64,000 bases of DNA from an uncultured Bacteroidota bacterium (GTDB lineage: Bacteria; Bacteroidota; Bacteroidia; Chitinophagales; Chitinophagaceae): NCBI GenBank assembly GCA_903903635.1, contig CAIUZK010000211.1:1-64000 (forward strand). Direction: 5' to 3'. A program made the translations under genes and the position numbers. Below are positions 27,333 through 36,707 of this stretch, piece after piece (the stretch's first letter is position 1; the number at the start of each line of letters is the position of its first letter). The notes beneath the pieces are model-generated. The model was not told the origin of the DNA and did not search any database. It saw only the letters and a program-made list of their open reading frames with translations.

Positions 27333-28466
27333 ATGCAGGAACTAAGATCATTTTTTGAAGTAACTCATTTTTTAGAAACAAGGGAGAAAGGCAATTATCA
27401 ACCATTGCAATGGGGGGCCAATATCAGGAGCGTAGCAGATGAAGATTTTGATCTGGTAGATACCGACATGGTACTGGTGGGTTGCGGAGAATGGCGCGGC
27501 GCCGGAAATGATATGCCATACAGCAACAGCGCAGATATTATCCGGGAAGAATTATACAAACTATATCATTGGCATTCGGGTATCCGCATTGCCGATGCCG
27601 GCAATATAAGGCAGGGCGCCACTCTTGGCGACACACGGGCCGCATTGCTGACCGTGTTGCAGGAAATTCACAGTGCAGGAAAAATTGCCGTAATTATCGG
27701 AGGTTCGCACGACCTTACATTGCAACAGTATGAGGTCTTTAAAAAAGCAGCCCAACTTACCGTGGGCACAGTTGCTGACATGCTCATTGATCTTGACGAG
27801 GCAGAAGAAATAACCGCAGGCAGTTTCCTTATGGATATGCTCACCGGTACGCCTAATTTCATGAGTCACTACAGCCATATTGCTTTTCAGAGCTATTATG
27901 CACACCCGCGCATGCTGGAAACACTTGATAAACTTCGTTTTGATTTTTACAGGTTGGGTAAAGTGCGCGAGTCGGTGGAAGACATGGAGCCTGTGCTCAG
28001 GATAAGTAATTTTTTCAGCTTCGATATTTCAGCAGTGCGGTATTGCGATGCGCCATCAAATATAAAAGGTTCGCCAAACGGACTTACAGGCGAGGAAAGC
28101 TGTATGCTGACCCGTTATGCAGGCATGAGCGACAAATTATCTTCATTCGGCATTTTCGGATATGACCACAGAGATGATCAGCACAACATGACCGCACGGC
28201 TCATTACACAAATGATCTGGTATTTTGTGGATGGTTACCTGGTGAGGAAAAGTGAAGCCAAGCTGACCGACCGGCAGGAATTTGATATATTCAATGTTGT
28301 ATTTACAGATAATGATACCGTTTTCCTGAAAAGCAAGCGTACCAACAGGTGGTGGATGAAATTGCCTGACGGAACCTTTGTGCCCTGCTCTTACAACGAC
28401 TACCTGATAGCCAGCAATGACGAGATACCTGAGCGGTGGCTGCGCGAGCAGGAAAGGCTGATGTGA
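27333..28466 (+). CDS. Arginase/formimidoylglutamase-fold protein, altered metal site
   Basis: The start is at the ATG of MQELRSFFEV, 17 codons inside the longest frame. The 377-residue product has the ureohydrolase layout: VIIGGSHDLTLQQY with the first metal-ligand His, then MLIDLDEAEE where arginases have DAHxD, and FSFDISAVRYCDAPSN where they have SxDxD. The second-site His and at least one Asp are replaced (HxD to DEA, DxD to DIS), so manganese binding may be altered or lost. Bacteroidota proteins of this type are often labelled formimidoylglutamase. Catalysis cannot be assumed. It stands alone between the NHL gene and hflX. Confidence 0.75.
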   Translation: MQELRSFFEVTHFLETREKGNYQPLQWGANIRSVADEDFDLVDTDMVLVGCGEWRGAGNDMPYSNSADIIREELYKLYHWHSGIRIADAGNIRQGATLGDTRAALLTVLQEIHSAGKIAVIIGGSHDLTLQQYEVFKKAAQLTVGTVADMLIDLDEAEEITAGSFLMDMLTGTPNFMSHYSHIAFQSYYAHPRMLETLDKLRFDFYRLGKVRESVEDMEPVLRISNFFSFDISAVRYCDAPSNIKGSPNGLTGEESCMLTRYAGMSDKLSSFGIFGYDHRDDQHNMTARLITQMIWYFVDGYLVRKSEAKLTDRQEFDIFNVVFTDNDTVFLKSKRTNRWWMKLPDGTFVPCSYNDYLIASNDEIPERWLREQERLM

Positions 28467-28528
28467 TGCAGCATCGGGAAAGTATGGTTAGGGTAATTTA
28501 ACAAGCAGTAACAGATGGCAGCGTGAGA

Positions 28529-28554
28529 TTGGCTTTTAAAAATACATACCTTTG
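28529..28554 (+). promoter_or_regulatory. Putative hflX promoter (TTGG / TACCTTTG)
   Basis: The -7 box TACCTTTG at 28547-28554 fits TAnnTTTG perfectly, and TTGG at 28529 is a plausible -33 element. The hflX start lies 64 bp downstream. Confidence 0.55.
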
Positions 28555-28618
28555 TTTAGTACACAGGTGCAGACGTACATTTTTGCTTTTCACCTTATTT
28601 AACTTTTGACTTCCTCCA

Positions 28619-29806
28619 GTGCTCGATAAAAATAAGAAAATACAAAACGAAGAAAAGGCTGTGCTCGTAGGCCTCATCTACAAAGAGCAAACCGAAACCC
28701 AGGTAAATGAATACCTTTTAGAACTGGCATTCCTGGCCGAAACCGCTGGCGCGGTGACGGTAAAAACCTTTATCCAGAAACTACCTAAACCAGATAGCAA
28801 AACTTTTGTAGGCAAGGGTAAGTTGCAGGAAATAAAAGAGTTTGTAGCCGCTAAAGGTGTGAGCCTCGTTATATTCGATGATGAACTGACCGGTTCTCAG
28901 ATAGGAAACATTACCGATGAACTAGGTGTAAAAACCATAGACCGAAGCGACCTTATACTCGATATTTTTGCCAGCCGGGCCAAGACAGCCCAGGCCAAGG
29001 TACAGGTGGAACTGGCGCAATACCAATACCTGCTTCCACGCCTTAAGGGCATGTGGAAACACCTGGAACGCCAGGGTGGCGGTATAGGAAGCCGTGGTCC
29101 CGGTGAAACAGAAATTGAGACCGACCGCCGTATAGTAAAAGACAAAATTTCGCTGCTGCGCAAACGTCTTGAGGAAATAGACAAACAAGCTATTACACAG
29201 CGTAAAGAACGAGGCGTTTACATTCGTGTGGCCCTTGTGGGTTATACCAATGTGGGTAAAAGCACGCTGATGAACGTTCTCAGTAAGGCTGAAGTTTTTG
29301 CAGAAAATAAACTCTTTGCCACACTCGATACCACAACCCGTAAAGTAGTGTATGAGCAAACTCCCTTTTTACTCAGCGATACAGTAGGGTTCATTCGTAA
29401 ACTGCCCCATCATCTTGTTGAGAGTTTTAAAAGCACACTGGACGAAGTAAGGGAAGCAGATTGCCTGCTGCATGTGGTAGATATCTCGCACCCCGGATAT
29501 GAAGACCAGATGGGCATTGTAAATAAAACACTGCAGGAAATAGGCGCATTCGACAAACCCATGCTTACCATCTTTAACAAGATGGACCTTTATGAGCAAA
29601 CGGTATTTGATCCGTGGCTGGATGAAGAGGTAAAAAAAGACCTGCTCACACAACTAGAAACACGCTGGCAGCAGATTACGCACCACAGTGCCATTTTTGT
29701 TTCGGCTACCGAAAGGCGCAATCTGGACGGACTACGGAATACCATTCTGAACAGAGTAAAAAAGCTATATGAAGAACGTTATCCTTACCTCACAAAGTTC
29801 TATTGA
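28619..29806 (+). CDS. hflX: Ribosome-associated GTPase HflX
   Basis: 395 residues from a GTG start. The N-terminal HflX domain contains FVGKGKLQEIKEF and VIFDDELTGSQIGNI, followed by the glycine-rich linker RQGGGIGSRGPGETEIETDR. The GTPase domain has the P-loop GYTNVGKSTL, DTVGFI and NKMD. HflX binds the large ribosomal subunit, splits stalled or hibernating ribosomes under stress and hydrolyses GTP. No hfq or hflKC genes adjoin it, unlike in Enterobacteria. A family-typical ATG start is absent; GTG at 28619 is the best in-frame choice. Confidence 0.95.
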   Translation: MLDKNKKIQNEEKAVLVGLIYKEQTETQVNEYLLELAFLAETAGAVTVKTFIQKLPKPDSKTFVGKGKLQEIKEFVAAKGVSLVIFDDELTGSQIGNITDELGVKTIDRSDLILDIFASRAKTAQAKVQVELAQYQYLLPRLKGMWKHLERQGGGIGSRGPGETEIETDRRIVKDKISLLRKRLEEIDKQAITQRKERGVYIRVALVGYTNVGKSTLMNVLSKAEVFAENKLFATLDTTTRKVVYEQTPFLLSDTVGFIRKLPHHLVESFKSTLDEVREADCLLHVVDISHPGYEDQMGIVNKTLQEIGAFDKPMLTIFNKMDLYEQTVFDPWLDEEVKKDLLTQLETRWQQITHHSAIFVSATERRNLDGLRNTILNRVKKLYEERYPYLTKFY

Positions 29807-30035
29807 GGCCGTTTATTTTAAGTGAAATTCCATACCTGTTACCTGACTTGGCACAAGCTTAAAAAAAAGACACTCACATATTTAAATTTATTTTTATCTA
29901 ACAATTAAATATTTGGCAGAAACAGCAAAAAAGAGGCACATAGTTTTTTTTGCTATCTCACAAATCACTTTTTTAACTACTTTTCATTAGCTAAGGCAAT
30001 TCAGCACAGCAATTCAGCGCTATAAACGTACGCTT

Positions 30036-30284
30036 ATGAAACAGCAGGTCAGAGAATTATTAGTTACCGCCAAAGCCGCTAAAAACTGGCAGGGGCTCTT
30101 TAATGAAATGGTGGAAGAATTGATGGTGTTGGTAACCAAGGTCGATACCGACAAGCATGTTCTTGAAGCAGGTGAACTGCTTGATGTTTATCACAAAACA
30201 AAGGTGAAACCCGCCAGGCTCAAAAAGAAAAAAGTGAATGACTGCTGCGAAAAACCATTCGAATTCATGGTCTTCTGCAATTAG
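30036..30284 (+). CDS. Small hypothetical protein
   Basis: 82 residues, helical and mixed-charge, beginning MKQQVRELLVTAKAAKNWQG, with a lysine-rich stretch (KTKVKPARLKKKK) and a Cys pair DCC near the end. No family is recognised. Amino acid composition is credible for a real protein. It is preceded by a 229-bp AT-rich gap after hflX. Confidence 0.5.
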   Translation: MKQQVRELLVTAKAAKNWQGLFNEMVEELMVLVTKVDTDKHVLEAGELLDVYHKTKVKPARLKKKKVNDCCEKPFEFMVFCN

Positions 30285-30328
30285 CACAACCTGCTTATGT
30301 TACTTTCCTCAGTGTTATTAAATGGAGT

Positions 30329-30988
30329 TTAGTCTACTGCCCGGTTCAGGAAATCAATAAATGGTTTCATTTGTGTAAACACATCGGCTATTTTCTTGCC
30401 AAAGCCCTTACCGGTCAGGTCTGCATCAGGAATGTTGTGCATCACGGTGAAGCTTTTCAGTTTCAGGTATTCTATTGCCGGATTATCTTCTGTATAGCCT
30501 TGCGGCAGCGATTTGAGCTTATCGCCACTTATGGTTTCAAACAGCTTTTTGAACTTTTTATCATTAATGATTTTAGAAAACTCCCCGAAATTATAATCCA
30601 CTTCCTGGCGCACAGCCTTGAGTATTGGTGTCTCAGGCATCCATAATCCGCCACCCACAAAACTTTTGCCACCCGGCTCTATATGCAGATAATATCCAGC
30701 CCCCGGATATTTACGGCCACCCTTACTGAAAAAGGCGCCGAAATTAGGCTTGTAGGGCGATTTGTCTTTCGCAAACCGGACATCCCTGAATATTCTGAAA
30801 ATACAATCTTTTGCTTTCTGCTCCTTAAAAACAGGTTCTGATTTTGCTAATCCCTCCAGTATGCCGGATACTGCCACTTCAAAATCCTCCTTTGCGGCAG
30901 CATAGGCATCCTTGTTTTTTTCAAACCATGGTTTGTTGTTATTCCCGGCGAGCTGCTCAAGGAATTTTACCATTCCGGACTGTAACAT
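30329..30988 (-). CDS. DUF2461 (TIGR02453) family protein
   Basis: 219 residues; a second ATG five codons in is also possible. The characteristic blocks are present: FLEQLAGNNNKPWFEKNKDAY, IFRDVRFAKDKSPYKPNFGAFF and GAGYYLHIEPGGKSFVGGGLWMP. The family is common in bacteria and some eukaryotes, cytosolic, and without an established biochemical function. It lies alone, downstream of the desaturase on the same strand but separated by a 225-bp gap holding a long hairpin. Confidence 0.9.
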   Translation of the reverse strand: MLQSGMVKFLEQLAGNNNKPWFEKNKDAYAAAKEDFEVAVSGILEGLAKSEPVFKEQKAKDCIFRIFRDVRFAKDKSPYKPNFGAFFSKGGRKYPGAGYYLHIEPGGKSFVGGGLWMPETPILKAVRQEVDYNFGEFSKIINDKKFKKLFETISGDKLKSLPQGYTEDNPAIEYLKLKSFTVMHNIPDADLTGKGFGKKIADVFTQMKPFIDFLNRAVD

Positions 30989-31130
30989 AGCTTCAGTGTT
31001 CTGTTTTTCAGTTAAAGGCTAAAAATAAAACTTTTGGCGTACAAAAATTGAATCTGTGGCAAATCTATATAACTATTAGTATTTTGAGTAGCTTTAAAGT
31101 GGTTAATAAAATCTCACTTATGATTTAGCA

Positions 31131-31173
31131 GCGGTTAGAGTTCATTTTATAGAACGAAATGAACTCTAACCGC
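31131..31173. repeat. Perfect 17-bp inverted repeat
   Basis: GCGGTTAGAGTTCATTT (31131-31147) pairs perfectly with its complement at 31157-31173 across a 9-nt loop. It lies 40 bp after the desaturase stop codon (minus strand). Neither side has a T-tract, so it is not a classical intrinsic terminator; it could act as a processing site or a protein-binding palindrome. Confidence 0.75.
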
Positions 31174-31213
31174 AGATTTAAATACAATAGAAAATAATAC
31201 AGGAAACTATGCT

Positions 31214-32248
31214 TTAAGCCAAAGCCGGCGGGATATTCCCCATCTCATCAAAACCTATCATCCGGTTCTGGTCGGCATCCCATACCTTAAGTTTAAGGCA
31301 GGCCATAATGTCTTTTGGTTTCAGTGTGGTTACCTTGGCTTGTTGCAGTTCGGGGACAGCGACCATGGCTTCGGGCAAGCGGTAAAACGGGATTTTCGAG
31401 TTAAGATGGTGCACATGATGAAAGCCAATGTTGGCGGTTACCCACTGCATAAACCAATTCAACTTCATATAGCTCGATGATTCCAGCGCCGCATTGGTAT
31501 AACTCCATTCGGCATTCTTGCGGAACACGACACCGGGAAAATTATGCTGCGCGTAAAACAGGTAAGCACCCAACATCTGCGATAGAAAGAATGGCAAGAA
31601 GAAAGTGAGGAAGAAAGTGGCAAAATGAAACTGATACCAGATAAACCCACCTATAGAAAAATGCAGGATCAACACAACCAATGAATCCCAATGCCTGCGT
31701 GGACTGCTCAGAAATGAGGAGATACACATGCCAAACATGAACGTGGTAAAATAAGCGAAAAACATATTTACAGGGCTTCTTACTGCCAGGTAAACCATAC
31801 GCTCATTTTTGGTAGCCTCCATAAATTTCTGCCGGGTCATAATAGGAAATGAACCGATACTGGCGCTGAATAATTTGGCATTGTGGTTGTGGTGATGGTC
31901 GTGCGAACGCTTCCAGATATTAGGAGGCGTTATCATATATATACCGAATAAAGTGAAAATAATATTTGCCAGCCACGATTTGCGCAGTATGGTATGGTGC
32001 TGGTAATCGTGGAAAATAATAAAGAAACGCGCCAGCATTCCTGCAGTAGCAATACTGCAAATAATTTGCCCAATCAGATTAGTATAATGAAAGTTAGCCT
32101 TGTCTTTATAACCCAGATAAAGCCCCCCAGCAATAGATCCGGCAAGCAAAAAAAACGAAGTAAGTGTATGCCACCAACTCTTCCACCTTATTTCTTTAGC
32201 AAAAGGCTTGGTAGCCAGAATCAGTTCTTTTCCTGTAAGCATACGCAA
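31214..32248 (-). CDS. Fatty acid desaturase family protein
   Basis: 344 residues with about six transmembrane helices. The three histidine boxes that bind the di-iron centre are intact: HDYQHH at residues 80-85, HDHHHNHN at about 116-123 and HHVHH near residue 278. The enzyme is probably an acyl-lipid desaturase in the inner membrane that adjusts fluidity, although beta-carotene hydroxylase-like or sphingolipid activities share the boxes. No electron-donor gene is adjacent. Confidence 0.9.
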   Translation of the reverse strand: MRMLTGKELILATKPFAKEIRWKSWWHTLTSFFLLAGSIAGGLYLGYKDKANFHYTNLIGQIICSIATAGMLARFFIIFHDYQHHTILRKSWLANIIFTLFGIYMITPPNIWKRSHDHHHNHNAKLFSASIGSFPIMTRQKFMEATKNERMVYLAVRSPVNMFFAYFTTFMFGMCISSFLSSPRRHWDSLVVLILHFSIGGFIWYQFHFATFFLTFFLPFFLSQMLGAYLFYAQHNFPGVVFRKNAEWSYTNAALESSSYMKLNWFMQWVTANIGFHHVHHLNSKIPFYRLPEAMVAVPELQQAKVTTLKPKDIMACLKLKVWDADQNRMIGFDEMGNIPPALA

Positions 32249-32364
32249 ATTTAAGGAACATTCAGAAATAATAAAAACAAGAAGATCATTATATCTGTTA
32301 ATTGGCTGACTATTAATTTATTGGCTGATAGAAACTAGTTATCAATACATGAAAATAAAATAAA

Positions 32365-33162
32365 CTACCAGTCTCTTTTTTGGAGCATTGTACGCCCTGC
32401 AAGGTAATAAACCAGGCACCAGATCATAGTGCCTAATACGTAGGTGGACATGGACAAAGTGGACTCTACAGGCAGCAGAGATTTGGCCATAGTAGCCCAT
32501 GGCAGCGGCAGCAGCTCATCGCTTGACTGCAGCGGCAGAAGGTTACCGTATGGTTTTACCGTAAACCGGTTGATGATTCCGTAGCACAGATGCTCCAGAA
32601 ATAATGAATACATGAGAAATAATCCAATTGCCAGTCCGCTCTTCCTGATCCAGATGGCCAGAAAAAGGCCAAAGCCAAGGTAATTGAGCGAGAGAATAAA
32701 AAAATAGCCTACTTTATAGATATCTGTCATCGCCCCATTCAATGAGCCGGAATTAGCCCACCCAAACAACAAACCCAGCACAAACAGATATATGGTAGCA
32801 AGTGCGCTCATGGCCACAACCAGCATTACCTTACCATGAAAAAACTGAAGACGGCTCCAGCCATCAATCACATTCTGCCGGTTTGTGCGAAAAGTAAATT
32901 CATTGGTATTAATAATGATCATCAGAAAGGACAGGAACATTATAAAATAGCTTGCCCAGAAACCCAGATGCCCCCAAACCTCCGGAAAAGTGTATGCCGA
33001 AGTAAGAAAATTAACGCCCTTCTTCCCTCCCCCGAATTTCAGTAAACCTGCCGAGAATCCGTAATTCCAAAGCGGCAACACGATCATAAACAGGCCCATA
33101 AGTACCCAGAATGTCCTGTATTGCTTCAATTTCAGCCATTCAATCCTAAGTAATTCAATCAT
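32365..33162 (-). CDS. ABC transporter permease (ABC-2 like)
   Basis: 265 residues with six hydrophobic helices and a cytoplasmic segment TFRTNRQNVIDGWSRLQFFHGK between helices two and three, as in ABC-2 exporter permeases. It starts 6 bp after the ATPase gene on the same strand, so the two form a two-gene exporter operon. The substrate is unknown. Confidence 0.85.
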   Translation of the reverse strand: MIELLRIEWLKLKQYRTFWVLMGLFMIVLPLWNYGFSAGLLKFGGGKKGVNFLTSAYTFPEVWGHLGFWASYFIMFLSFLMIIINTNEFTFRTNRQNVIDGWSRLQFFHGKVMLVVAMSALATIYLFVLGLLFGWANSGSLNGAMTDIYKVGYFFILSLNYLGFGLFLAIWIRKSGLAIGLFLMYSLFLEHLCYGIINRFTVKPYGNLLPLQSSDELLPLPWATMAKSLLPVESTLSMSTYVLGTMIWCLVYYLAGRTMLQKRDW

Positions 33163-33168
33163 CGCAAA

Positions 33169-34056
33169 TTATTTTGTCAGCTCAATGAATTTTGATTCCA
33201 GACTTTGCTTTTTCAGCACCAGATGAGACAATACAATTCCTTTATTAAAGCAATAAGAATTTACATCCTCCGGCCTTATATAAGCCTCACACAACACACC
33301 GACAGTGTTATCGGCTAACCTGATTTTCTTTACTCCCGGCATCTCTTCCAATACTGCTTTCAGCGCTTCCATATCAGCAGCCCTGACCTCTATGTGATCC
33401 TCATTGCTCAATACCACATCCACCGGCCCTTGCACCAACAGGTTGCCTTTTTTAAGAATGGCCACATGTGTGCAGACTTTTTCCACCTCATCGAGCAGGT
33501 GGCTGGCTATAATTATTGTGTAACCCTCTTTATTCAGCTTTTTTATCAGTTCCCTGATCTCTGCTATACCGGCAGGATCAAGTCCGTTTGTAGGCTCATC
33601 CAGTACCAGCACTTTGGGCTTACCCAGCAGGGCCGCCCCGATAGCCAGGCGCTGTTTCATACCCAATGAATAGGTCAGGAACTTACTGTCCCGCCGTTCA
33701 AACAGCCCTACCTGCTTCAGTACCGCAATCCGGTCATCAAGGCCTTTTCCCCTGATACCGGCTGTAATTTCCAGATTATCGTAGGCCGACAGGTAATGAT
33801 AAAAATTGGGTGTTTCGAGCAGTGAACCAATCTGCTTTCTTGCATCTTCAGGCCGCATACCACCAAACCATTGGTAGGTACCGCCTGAGGCAAGGAGTAC
33901 ATCAAGCACAATGCCCAGCAAGGTGGTCTTACCACTGCCATTAGGCCCCAGTATGCCATATACACTTCCCTCCGGCACATCAAACGACACATCCTTCAGC
34001 GCCTGAATAAATCCATATTTTTTTGAAATGCCCTGTATGGAGAGTATCGGTTTCAA
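33169..34056 (-). CDS. ABC transporter ATP-binding protein
   Basis: 295 residues. Walker A is GPNGSGKT at residues 37-44, the signature reads YSLGMKQRLAIGAALLG, and Walker B is VLVLDEPTNGLDP. It has a C-terminal extension of about 85 residues typical of ABC-2 exporter ATPases (the CcmA/NatA class). It is the first gene of the operon with the adjoining permease and energises export across the inner membrane. The transported compound cannot be inferred. Confidence 0.93.
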   Translation of the reverse strand: MKPILSIQGISKKYGFIQALKDVSFDVPEGSVYGILGPNGSGKTTLLGIVLDVLLASGGTYQWFGGMRPEDARKQIGSLLETPNFYHYLSAYDNLEITAGIRGKGLDDRIAVLKQVGLFERRDSKFLTYSLGMKQRLAIGAALLGKPKVLVLDEPTNGLDPAGIAEIRELIKKLNKEGYTIIIASHLLDEVEKVCTHVAILKKGNLLVQGPVDVVLSNEDHIEVRAADMEALKAVLEEMPGVKKIRLADNTVGVLCEAYIRPEDVNSYCFNKGIVLSHLVLKKQSLESKFIELTK

Positions 34057-34199
34057 CTGATATTTATTTTCATTAAAAGTAATACAATCTATTTGTAAAT
34101 TACAAACATACCCGATAGTTTTTCCGCCATGTGTTTTCTTATAGTAGAATGATATGAATGTAGCTCCAGATACAGGTTTGCCAATTTTGCTTCATTCAA

Positions 34200-35021
34200 C
34201 TAATGCACATACAGATCCTTTTGCAAAGGGCCACCGGGGTTAACGGCATAATGAGCAAGATCTGTAATCCCTGCATCCCTGAGCACATCTTCATCCAGGA
34301 AAAGATTACCTGTACATTCGGTAGCCGGTTTCTGAAGGATGTAGAAAGCGCAGTCGGCCAGTATCTCTGGTTTCCTGCTCATATTCATCAGCATTTCGCC
34401 ACCAATAATATTTTTTACAGCCGAGGTAGCAATGGTTGTGACAGGCCACATTGAGTTTGCGGCCACATTGTATTTTTTGAACTCTTTCGCCCACCCTATG
34501 GTCATCATGCTCATATTGAACTTGCTGATGGTATAAGCCACATAAGGCGCGAACCATTTAGGGTCCATATCGAGCGGAGGAGATAAAGTAAGGATATGCG
34601 GATTGGCCGACTTTCGCAGAAACGGCAGGCAATGCCGGGTGATCAGGTAAGTGCCCCGTACATTGATATCGTGAATCAGGTCGAAACGTTTGGTTTCGGT
34701 CTGTTCGGTATTGGTAAGACTTATGGCCGAGGCGTTATTGATGAGTATATCTATTCCCCCGAATACAGTATTGGCCTGTTGCACAGCAGCAATGATCTGT
34801 TCTTCATCCCTGATATCGCACTGCAGCGCCAGTCCCCTGCCTCCGGCTGCATTTATCTTTTCTACTGCCGAATATATAGTACCTCCCAGCCTCGCATCCT
34901 CATGCACCGACTTGGCTACTACAACAATATTCGCACCCTCCCTTGCCAGGCGTAAGGCTATAGCCTCACCAATGCCCCTGCTGGCTCCGGTAATAAAAAC
35001 AGTTTTGCCTGTGAACACCAT
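34200..35021 (-). CDS. SDR oxidoreductase, HSDL2-like
   Basis: 273 residues of the short-chain dehydrogenase fold. The cofactor motif is TGASRGIGEAIALRL, the NNAS motif is ILINNASAI, and the catalytic Tyr-Lys is YVAYTISKFNMSMM. The long CDIRDEEQI and MWPVTTIATSAVKNI segments and the C-terminus match hydroxysteroid dehydrogenase-like protein 2 relatives, which act on lipid or fatty-acyl substrates. It is cytosolic. It stands alone between the ABC operon and rlmB, with 143 bp and 100 bp gaps. Confidence 0.88.
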   Translation of the reverse strand: MVFTGKTVFITGASRGIGEAIALRLAREGANIVVVAKSVHEDARLGGTIYSAVEKINAAGGRGLALQCDIRDEEQIIAAVQQANTVFGGIDILINNASAISLTNTEQTETKRFDLIHDINVRGTYLITRHCLPFLRKSANPHILTLSPPLDMDPKWFAPYVAYTISKFNMSMMTIGWAKEFKKYNVAANSMWPVTTIATSAVKNIIGGEMLMNMSRKPEILADCAFYILQKPATECTGNLFLDEDVLRDAGITDLAHYAVNPGGPLQKDLYVH

Positions 35022-35121
35022 AATTCAGTTATTAGATAAACCGAAGATAGGCATTGCCCGAAATGAAATCTATAAATAATGGAAACATTTTTCAGGAAGC
35101 TGCAAAATATCCCGCCAGCTA

Positions 35122-35889
35122 TTACTTTCCTCCCAGTCTTTGCCTTAATGCCTCATACAGTATCATACCGGCAGCTACCGATACATTCAGCGAATCAAAG
35201 TTGGTAACCATGGGTATCCTTATCAGTTGGTCGGCACGTTTAAGTACATCTTTGCTGATACCGGTATCTTCGGCGCCCATAACTATTACCGATGGTATGG
35301 TGAGATCACTTTCAAATACAGGCACACTACCCTTCATTTGCGTACCCAGTATCTGTATGCCATTCAACCGCAACACATCCATAGCCTGCTGCACCGATGG
35401 TGTGCGGCAAAGCAGGATTTTTCTTAACGCACCTGCCGAAGTCTTAATAGCATCTTCGGTAAGTGATGCAGCATGCGATGTGGGCAGAATAATACCCTGG
35501 GCGCCACAACACAAGGCACTCCGGGCAATGGCCCCTACATTGCGCACATCAGTTATACCATCCAGCAGCAGGAAGAGCGGCACTTCACCTTTTTCAACCA
35601 CATAGCTTATGCCCGCCTGAAGTTCGACATATTGCAGCAATGAGGTCCAGGCCACCACACCCTGGTGCTGCACCTTGGTCATATGATCCAGTTTCTCAAC
35701 CGGCACCTGGCTTATGGGAATATTAAGTTCCCGCGCCTTTTGCTTGATGCTGTTGATATCATTGCCATTGGCAGTACGCAATAAAAATAATTTCTCAATG
35801 GTCACACCCTGCTCCAGTGCTTCCAGCACCGGCTTGCGGCCCACCAATAATGGCAACGAACGTACTGGTTTCATCATATAGCTATTCAA
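35122..35889 (-). CDS. rlmB: 23S rRNA 2'-O-methyltransferase, TrmH/SpoU family
   Basis: 255 residues; internal ATGs at codons 5 and 6 (35877 or 35874) are plausible starts. The N-terminal substrate-binding domain starts VGRKPVLEALEQG. The SPOUT domain contains LLDGITDVRNVGAIARSALCCGAQGIILP, VIVMGAEDTGIS and IPMVTNFDSLNVSVAAGMILYEALRQR, which form the knotted SAM site. RlmB-type enzymes methylate G2251 in 23S rRNA; assignment to this site rather than another TrmH-family target is by overall similarity. Confidence 0.88.
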   Translation of the reverse strand: MNSYMMKPVRSLPLLVGRKPVLEALEQGVTIEKLFLLRTANGNDINSIKQKARELNIPISQVPVEKLDHMTKVQHQGVVAWTSLLQYVELQAGISYVVEKGEVPLFLLLDGITDVRNVGAIARSALCCGAQGIILPTSHAASLTEDAIKTSAGALRKILLCRTPSVQQAMDVLRLNGIQILGTQMKGSVPVFESDLTIPSVIVMGAEDTGISKDVLKRADQLIRIPMVTNFDSLNVSVAAGMILYEALRQRLGGK

Positions 35890-35918
35890 AAATCATTCTA
35901 ATAATTAACCACATCCCT

Positions 35919-35956
35919 CATTCTTTGTTCCTTCTTACATTCTATGTTCCTTCTTA
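35919..35956. repeat. 19-bp tandem repeat, two copies
   Basis: CATTCTTTGTTCCTTCTTA at 35919-35937 is followed directly by CATTCTATGTTCCTTCTTA. It lies in the 241-bp gap between rlmB and the toxin-antitoxin pair. Confidence 0.7.
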
Positions 35957-36102
35957 TCCGATACTATTTTCAATAGCGGAAGCATAATGGATTGAAAGGC
36001 AGGAATTGGCATTACTATTGATTTGAGATAAAGGTAAAACAATAACCAATTCATAATCATATTGAATTAGCATAATTTACTCAAAAACTCATCAAAATCG
36101 AA

Positions 36103-36110
36103 TAAATTTG
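36103..36110 (+). promoter_or_regulatory. Putative -7 box of toxin-antitoxin operon
   Basis: TAAATTTG matches TAnnTTTG and lies 20 bp before the antitoxin ATG, giving a short leader. The -33 region is AT-rich without a clear TTG. Confidence 0.5.
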
Positions 36111-36130
36111 TAGTACCAAATACTTAAACA

Positions 36131-36343
36131 ATGAAACAACTTACGATACAGGTTCCTGATAAAAAATACCCTTTCTTTATTGAGTTGGTTGATAACCTCG
36201 GGTTTAAGAAAATAGAAACTGAGGACGAGCCAACCAAAGAACAGATATTAAAAGGTATCAGTGAAGCTGTGGAAGAAGTGAAACAAATTAAGGCCGGAAA
36301 GAAAAAAGCAGTTCTGTTAAAAGACTTTCTAAATGAGTTATAA
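36131..36343 (+). CDS. Putative antitoxin of RelE-type module
   Basis: 70 residues. The N-terminus MKQLTIQVPDKKYPFFIELV forms a beta-strand and helix as in DUF2683-like antitoxins, followed by a charged helical tail with KAGKKKA that would wrap the toxin. It overlaps the toxin gene by 11 bp, the usual antitoxin-first coupled order. A -7 promoter box lies 20 bp upstream, and autoregulation by the complex is expected from known systems. Confidence 0.72.
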   Translation: MKQLTIQVPDKKYPFFIELVDNLGFKKIETEDEPTKEQILKGISEAVEEVKQIKAGKKKAVLLKDFLNEL

Positions 36344-36659
36344 GGTTGCCACTATTACTTCCTTTAGAAAGGAAGCGAAACAGCTTATCCGAAAATATCC
36401 CTCATTGCTTAAAGAGATAGAAGAGTTGGGCGACCAACTTGCTTCAAATCCGGCAATAGGCACTCCTATAGGCCATGGTTGCTATAAAATCAGGCTGTCG
36501 ATAGCATCAAAAGGTAAAGGCAAATCGGGCGGCGCCAGAATTATTACCTACGTATATGTTGCCGGCACAACGGTTTTCCTGCTATCTATTTACGATAAAT
36601 CAAATAGGGCAAACATTTCCGATGCGGAACTGAATGCCCTATTAAAAGAAATACCCTAA
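36333..36659 (+). CDS. RelE/ParE-superfamily toxin
   Basis: 108 residues. It has the fold markers of RelE-like nucleases: FRKEAKQLIRKYPSLLKEIEEL (N-terminal helices), an alternate strand GCYKIRLSIASKGKGKSGGARIITYV and the C-terminal VFLLSIYDKSN. The KSGGARIITY segment carries the basic residues used by mRNA-cleaving HigB/RelE toxins. Its start lies inside the antitoxin gene. It probably cleaves mRNA on ribosomes when free of the antitoxin; the family call is firm, the activity inferred. Confidence 0.82.
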   Translation: MSYKVATITSFRKEAKQLIRKYPSLLKEIEELGDQLASNPAIGTPIGHGCYKIRLSIASKGKGKSGGARIITYVYVAGTTVFLLSIYDKSNRANISDAELNALLKEIP

Positions 36660-36707
36660 CAAATTATAAATTCCAAATAACAAATCCCAAGTTCCAAAAA
36701 ATCATGA

